Part shown: piece by piece, positions 58,417 to 64,000 of the stretch
How positions within the stretch are numbered: the stretch's first letter is position 1
Layout of the letters: each line of letters begins with the position of its first letter
Source of the DNA: Gymnopus androsaceus JB14
Taxonomy: Eukaryota > Basidiomycota > Agaricomycetes > Agaricales > Omphalotaceae
Direction: 5' to 3'
Length of the DNA: 64,000 nt
Assembly (NCBI GenBank): GCA_009733575.1
Contig: ML769545.1
Coordinates: 1-64,000, forward strand
Notes under the pieces: generated by a model
The model's database searches: none
What the model was told of the DNA's origin: nothing
The model's input: the letters and a program-made list of their open reading frames with translations, nothing else
Program-made: the position numbers and the translations under genes

Positions 58417-60633
58417 CTAGTCAATCAGGGATTCGACGTTAGGCGCTTCAAACCCATCGACGGTAGCATTCCATTTCCAACGGCCATCCTGGAATCCAGT
58501 CGCAGTATCTTCTAAAACGATCTCGTTTCGCTTCTGTACATATACCTATATAGGATCATTGCATCAGTTATACCGCGGACCAACATTGCGTCTGAAAGAA
58601 ACACACCGTCTTATCCGTAACCTTCTGCCTCAACGTGGGGATATTCTCCGTTTCAATAGGACTTTCCAACAACTCTGACAGATCCTCAACAGCCTTCTCC
58701 AAATCCCTCTGATTATCCTCGAACAAATCCTTCTCGTTGCCCTTGGCGAGGTAATAAGCCATGGCATATGTCCATTTCAGCGTCATGCGGCACTTTTCCA
58801 CCTCTTCGACAGCCTTCTTCATGAACTGCACCTCGATCCAGGTAAGCTCGGAGGTGATCTGCATGTCTTCCATCTTCTTCTCTGTCTTGGCGTAGAGTTC
58901 GACGGAGAGTTTGGCAGATTGTTCGTGGTTGGCCCAGCGGTTGTAGTACTAAGTAGAAAAGACATGAGCGATGCGAGTAGATGAAAGAGAAAGTGAACTG
59001 ACGTGGAGATATCGTTCGAGGGATGCACGGCTTCGGCTTTGAGCATCTCTGGCTTCGATACTACCTTTCTCGTCGTACCGGTTGCAGGAGTACCATGCCG
59101 TGCCATGTTCAGTCCAAGAACCTAAATAATACAATAAGCCAAAACGAACGTTCAAACACAACCCGAACGTACCCATGCAAACCCAACAAAACTCATATTT
59201 GCACTTCTTGCACGTCATATGGCTACAAGCGCGAAAATTGGTCAGACAAAGCATACGAAGGAGAAACGATAGAGTACACACTTGCATCCGCCATTCTTCT
59301 CGATCGTGCTCTGGCACTGACTGCACTCCTTGGTGTTACTCTTGATCCAATTCGCAGTCTCGCTGTCATCTTCGCACTTTTGCAGCCACATACGCGCAAC
59401 CCCACAAACGACCGGTCGATGATCCGTCTCGATGGGACACCCAAAGCAAAAGACATGCTCCTTGTCCTGAAGTGAGCTAACCGACGACGACGATGACGCT
59501 GGCCGAGCTGCTGGTTTATTCGCTGGCGACCCTATGATACCTCGTGCACCACAAGATACTGTTGGCACCATGCTTGTCAGAGCCGACTTGCTGGCTGCCG
59601 AGGGGCACGAGACGGTGTTGGTACACCCAGGATAAGGACAAAACTTGAGTTTCGGGTTGGATGCAACAAAATTGCGCACAACGAGCTCCCGAAAGCGAGC
59701 CCAAGTGACAACGTTGTCCTCCGTATCGACTCCATCAGGCGCGTCTGCATCAAGGATATTGTGGATGAATTCATCGGTAGCGACAAGAGCGCAACCTTCG
59801 GTCATGCAGCGAATGCAGTGCTCGCCTTCGTCCCGAATTTTGGAAGTCGTGTATGCATGCCAACATCCAGAACAGGCTGCGTGTCCGCAATTGAGAGAGA
59901 GTTGCTTTAGGTCAGGCGAATCGTCAAAGCAGATAGGACAAACAAAGGATTCAGGCTCCTCTGATTTACAGTCCTTGCGAGATTTAGACGATGAGGAAGT
60001 TGAAGATGAGCTCGAGGTAGACTTTTGGGTTGTCGATCTAGTGGGCGAAGTTATAGATGATAAGATTTTGGAGCTTGATCTAGTCGAACGACGTGATGAC
60101 GGCCCTGCTGTGGATTTGTCCACAGAATGAGTTCGTGCTGGTTTCGGCGAAGTAGGAACCTCGGGCATAGAGGCACCGGCGGCCACGAGAACCGACGTAG
60201 GAGTCTCCATATATTTCTCTATTAGGCGCTCTTTGTTCCAGGCCTGGTGGCGCAGGAGCAGAGTTGCGACTGAAGGCTGCATGCAGGAAGGCATCGTAAG
60301 CCCACTGCAGAATCTGAGGAGAGTTTACTCACTTCTACGCCGAAGATACCACATATATGGTCTATATCTTCCTTCATTGATTTCTCCACAGAGCTCTGGC
60401 TGAGAGATGTGTAATCAACTTCGTACGACTTGTTCTGTGAGCTCGAATTGAGCTTAAAGTCGTCAGGATAATCGTCCATATCCATATCGTCTTCATCTTG
60501 AGAGTTATTAAATCAGCACGCAGAACCTAACGAGAAATTGGAAAAGCTGACCATCGTCCTGCGCGTCTTCCATCATTTCATCTTCGTCGTAATATTCACC
60601 TTCGTCGTCAGAGATCTCATAGTCTGAAGACAT
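58417..60633 (-). CDS. RBR-type E3 ubiquitin ligase, Ariadne family
   Basis: Multi-exon gene reading from ATG at 60,633 ([19 protein letters not shown]) to TAG at 58,417-58,419. Acidic N-terminus, a UBA-like stretch ([22 protein letters not shown]), a fungal Ser-rich insert, RING1 ([20 protein letters not shown]), in-between RING ([30 protein letters not shown]), and RING2 ([31 protein letters not shown]), in which the Cys of GGCNHMT is the thioester site. The Ariadne domain follows ([47 protein letters not shown]). Introns split RING2 after NGGC-AA and several other places, all with GT..AG ends. RBR ligases pass ubiquitin from an E2 (UbcH7-like) to substrate through the RING2 Cys, and the Ariadne domain restrains this until cullin/NEDD8 binding. 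It looks intact and is probably a resident core gene. Confidence 0.9.
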
Positions 60634-60639
60634 TATTGT

Positions 60640-62070
60640 TCTCGTTGTCCGTTAATGAAAGCGCTTGTCGTTGTAGTGGCCGTTGAGGAAGAAGGTAGAG
60701 CAGGAGTAGAGGGCCGGCTTGGGTTAAGCGCCGATCGGCAGTCACCGTGATTCTAAAGTCACGTGTCCAGCTACATGGGCCTTATCCCATCCTCCTCAAT
60801 GGGCCAGATCGTCAACTTGCATATCACTGCGAAGCAATTTTCGGGTCTAACATTGGCTGTTGTTGAGACCGAAGACCAAGGTGGATTATCTGTTTTTTTA
60901 TTGCATGCGACATGAGTGCCTAGAAGGTGCCTGGAAATTTCGCCATCCAGAACGCTACAGCTCGATTTCCTGGCTTGAATTCCCTCTCCAATGTAATAAG
61001 CAAATTCGGACCATTGATCCCCTCACTAGTATCTGTCTAGTCTCGCCAACCAGCATGTACATGTCTTTCAACCAACAAAAAAGCTTCTGCACGCTTCGAC
61101 CAAAATCCCGTACGGTTTCGATTTTCTCAGCTTGAGGATCTTGAGTCGTTCAGATTCGGATATGTGCACACGAATGAAAACTCATGTCTCCAAACTTCGC
61201 TCTGTCGTCTTTCCCATAAACGTCTCTCCGATGGTCTTCTGTTGGAAATTTTCGTGCATTGCCTTTCCAAGGTTATGCAAGAAATAATGCGCTGAAGCTT
61301 AGCCAGGTTTCTTGTGTATGAACAATGGCATTAGCACTCGAAAACCACTTTCATATCTGCCTTTCAAACGGTCAATAGAGCGCTGGAGTCGCTGAAGATG
61401 AGTACACATAGCGGGGAAGTTGATGTTCAGACGATTCGAATTGACTAATTTCATGTGCTCCCAATCTCCACACCTTCTGTGGCTCGTTCTCTGTCTTCCC
61501 ACAGAACTCTTCTTCGGGGACCCTATTCGGTGTCTGACATCTACGCAATGGTACGGAAACTTCTACTAGCTCCGTGTGGAGTCAATCTCCGTGTGGAGTC
61601 AATCTCCGTGTGGAGTCAATCTCCGTGTGGAGTCAATCTCCGCACTGAGGGAATCTCACCATTCAGGATGGTCAATCTGGTATTGCCTGAAGACTTGAAA
61701 TCGCTCTCTCATTGCAACAGGCAAATTCGGACAATGCCTCGACCCGCAACTCCAGCAAAGGTAGCTTTTTGCATTCCATGGATTAAAATGTCGGGGTTGA
61801 AGGAGTTTTCACGCGGGTACGTTCTCGGCGGTCTTGAGTGTATATTTCTACTAGTATCACGTCTCAAACCGATTTTTTTTGAGTCGTCGATGATCACGTT
61901 GCAGCGAAATCTCACCGAGACTCCACAGGCCAGATTCAATATGTGGAGTTAGTAAACAAGCCCCGCTTTTCGACGACGAAACTTTTTCAGTACATGTGCT
62001 ATTCTGCCAATACTCTCCATAAACCCTTCCCTCGCAGTCTATTTTACTTACATAGAGGACGTATTTATCA
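60640..62070. other. Intergenic region, possible decayed F-box-like sequence
   Basis: 60,640-60,860 is the likely promoter side of the RBR gene. At about 61,205-61,275 a plus frame reads LSHKRLSDGLLLEIFVHCLS, reminiscent of an F-box, but stops follow at once. Nothing else is recognised apart from an 18-bp tandem repeat. Confidence 0.35.
61565..61645. repeat. 18-bp tandem repeat, about four copies
   Basis: CCGTGTGGAGTCAATCT repeated four times in a row, nearly identical, which suggests recent slippage or a polymorphic locus. Confidence 0.85.
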
Positions 62071-62102
62071 TCTCGTTGACATTGGCATTCTTTCTCAGCA
62101 CG

Positions 62103-64000
62103 ATGCCTTCGTTAATGAACGTTTTTGCCGTTCTTGCGTTAATCTTGCTTGCAGCTCTATCCTACCTTCACCGCCACTACTCTACCTCTTCGGAGAGTTT
62201 GCCATTTCCTCCAGGTCCTCGTAGAAGCTTTTTAACAGGATGCACGCTCAATATCCCATTTGAAAAGCCATGGTTGACATATTCAAATTGGGCAAAGGAA
62301 TACGGTACGTACGGTAGCAGTGATGTGTTTCTTACTCAGGACATTCAATGGCAGGTGCATTACTGGGTCTTCGAGTTCTTGGAGAAGGAAATGTAGTGAT
62401 TATCCACAGCTTGCATGCTGCCCGTGAACTGCTGGAGAAGCGTGGGCAGATTTACTCCGACAGACCTTTTTACGACGATGGATGAGTTGTGAGTGCAACA
62501 CACCCTCTCGGTCCAATCACAACTGATCCTGACCCAGAGGAGGATGGCATTTCAACGTAGGTTGGTGCTACATTATCTAAAGGGTGACTGTTTTTACCGG
62601 ACTACTGTAGGAGCAATGCCTTACAATGATACTTGGCGGAAACACCGCAGATTATACCAGCAGAACTTCCGCCCCGTTGCGGTCCAAAAAATCCAACCGA
62701 TTCAAAGACGCAAAATTCATGATCTTGTAATAAATCTTCTGAATAGTCCAGAGGACTTTGACCAACATGTTTCCACGTAGGTTGAATATAGAAACTTCCG
62801 TCGTGATTATACTGACAAGCTCCAATAATAGGGCAACTGAGGCTATCATCATGACTACCCTCTATGGATATGATATCGCAAAAACAGACGACCCTTTCGT
62901 AGAGGTGGCCGAGAAAGCAATGCGGCTGCGTGCCATTTTTCTCATTCCCGGGAGCTTTCCTATCAGTGAACTCCCGTTTGCAAAGTACTTACCTTCGTGG
63001 GCGCCAGGATGTGGTTTCAGCGAATGGCTCAATTAAGCCGAGAATACACCAAGGAATTACAAGATAGGCCATTCAAGTTTGCAATGGAGCAGAAGGTGAA
63101 ATTAGATATCGTGCTGGCAGACAGTATTAATGGACGTTTTCTTGTAGTCGAAAGGCAAGGCAGCTAGTATTTCGTCTTTGGTGACAGATCTTGTCGAGCA
63201 ACTCCAAGAAGATGACCCCGATTATGCACAAAAGCTCCAACATATTCGAAATATGGCTTCAACGAGTTATCTTGGTAGGTATTCAGCCAAAACAAAACCT
63301 TTACAATCTCGCTGACGAGGCGTACTACTAGCTGGCAATACTACAGTGAGCTTTTCAATGTTCTAAGCAGGGCTTGGCTAAAACGCATATAGACTAAATC
63401 AGTTATTCTGACTTTCATGCTGGCTATGACATTAAACCCCCATATTCAAACCAAAGCACAAGAGGAGATCGACCGTGTTATAGGTACGAATCGTCTACCA
63501 GATTTCTCTGACCGCGAAAAGTTGCCATACGTAGAAGCTGTCTATCGAGAAACGATGAGATGGTATCCTCCTGCTCCTTTGGGTATGTAAAGCTATTTGT
63601 TTGAATATGCGTTGACGACGTCGTGGTTAGGAACACCTCGGAAAGCAATGCAAACGGATTGTTACAATGGATACTGTATTCCCGAAGGTAAATCTGAGTT
63701 CCTGATTCCAAGAAGCATTCATTGGACAGCGGAAATGTGCAGGAACAACTGTTTACCCCAATCTTTGGTGAGACCTGATCAATCGATCGTTTCTTGAGGT
63801 TTTGAACTTGTATGAAGGGCGATGTCTCGTGATGAGACGTTATACCATGAGCCCCACCAATTTATACCGGAGAGGTTTCTTGATTCAAGTGGTCCATTCA
63901 CCGGAATCAATGACATCTTGCTCTTCGGATTTGGACGAAGGTGTGAATTCTCAGATTCTGATGCTCAGCTTCTCTCATGGTACTCTCAGGGTATGTGCCG
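62103..64000 (+). CDS. Cytochrome P450, 3' end outside the window, with two apparent frameshifts
   Basis: Membrane anchor (MNVFAVLALILLAALSYLH), proline hinge (LPFPPGPRRSFLTG), EYG-ALLGLRVLGEGNVVII after the first intron, AARELLEKRGQIYSDRPF, MPYNDTWRKHRRLYQQNFRP (helix C WxxxR), LYGYDIAKTDDPF, I-helix AGNTT, ExxR (YRETMRWYPPAP), GYCIPEG-TTVYPNLW, FIPERFLDSSGPFTGIND, and FGFGRR-VCA of the heme loop after a final intron (about 63,942-63,989). Around ten small introns are implied, all GT..AG. Two single-base losses are needed to keep frame, in the T runs at 62,467-62,471 and 63,015-63,017; either the gene is decaying or these are sequencing errors in homopolymers. The I-helix lacks the usual acidic residue (AGxDTT). 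The family suggests monooxygenase activity on a hydrophobic substrate on the ER membrane; the substrate is unknown. Confidence 0.8.

Noticed and set aside
61205..61275. F-box-like LSHKRLSDGLLLEIFVHCLS
   Set aside because: Stops follow immediately and no leucine-rich or other downstream domain is visible; too weak to annotate as a gene.

Overview
The window looks like a transposon-dense accessory region from a mushroom-forming basidiomycete (Agaricomycetes). The grounds are introns of about 50-80 nt with GT..AG ends, KDZ and Plavaka-type transposases, a pogo-like transposase of a type I associate with agaricomycetes, an APH-like kinase, a TPR-CHAT protein and a multi-intron P450. All family assignments are by eye from motifs; no search was run.

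Layout. 1-15,580 is an inverted structure. Two minisatellites (about 33 bp and 43 bp units) form the left arm at 1-858 and recur inverted at 12,575-15,580. Between them sits an 11.7 kb insertion (859-12,574) with CATCAGCAAAACC termini, which carries a hAT-type element (2,834-4,306), a short Mutator-like element inside that, and a 7.8 kb KDZ transposon (4,482-12,323) with lopsided 24-bp subterminal arrays. 15,582-22,800 holds a Tc1 DD34E element broken by a 403-bp palindrome, a hAT MITE with an exact 8-bp duplication, a retroposed segment with poly(A) and a target duplication, and foldback MITEs. 23,041-24,119 (-) is an APH-fold kinase gene, probably a resident gene.

25,420-39,306 is a 5'-truncated Copia element that served as a landing pad. 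A 3.76 kb foldback element with 1.2 kb arms went into its reverse transcriptase. A solo LTR (TGTTA..TAACA, duplication GATGC) went into RNase H, a 5.75 kb pogo-type element went into that LTR, and two MITEs went into the pogo element. A 385-bp palindrome went into RNase H. Removing the foldback element, the LTR and, with a 3-bp duplication, the palindrome each restores an uninterrupted reading frame. The pogo element encodes what reads as one spliced protein joining an Ulp1-like (C48) cysteine protease to a DDE transposase, the most unusual coding arrangement here.

39,500-45,200 has a degraded Plavaka transposase and more MITEs, including one whose ends resemble those of the pogo element. 45,985 to about 51,065 (-) is a TPR-CHAT gene with about 20 closely similar 45-residue repeats and the CHAT His and Cys motifs. 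52,520-53,545 (-) is the N-terminal part of a Tnp2/CACTA-type transposase. 54,516-55,301 is another hAT MITE. The last part holds normal genes: an Ariadne-type RBR ubiquitin ligase (58,417-60,633, -) and the start of a cytochrome P450 (62,103 past the window end, +), whose heme motif is just reached.

Several broken codons (CGA to TGA stops, GAT to AAT at catalytic positions) fit C-to-T decay at CpG, suggesting that the repeats here were methylated.
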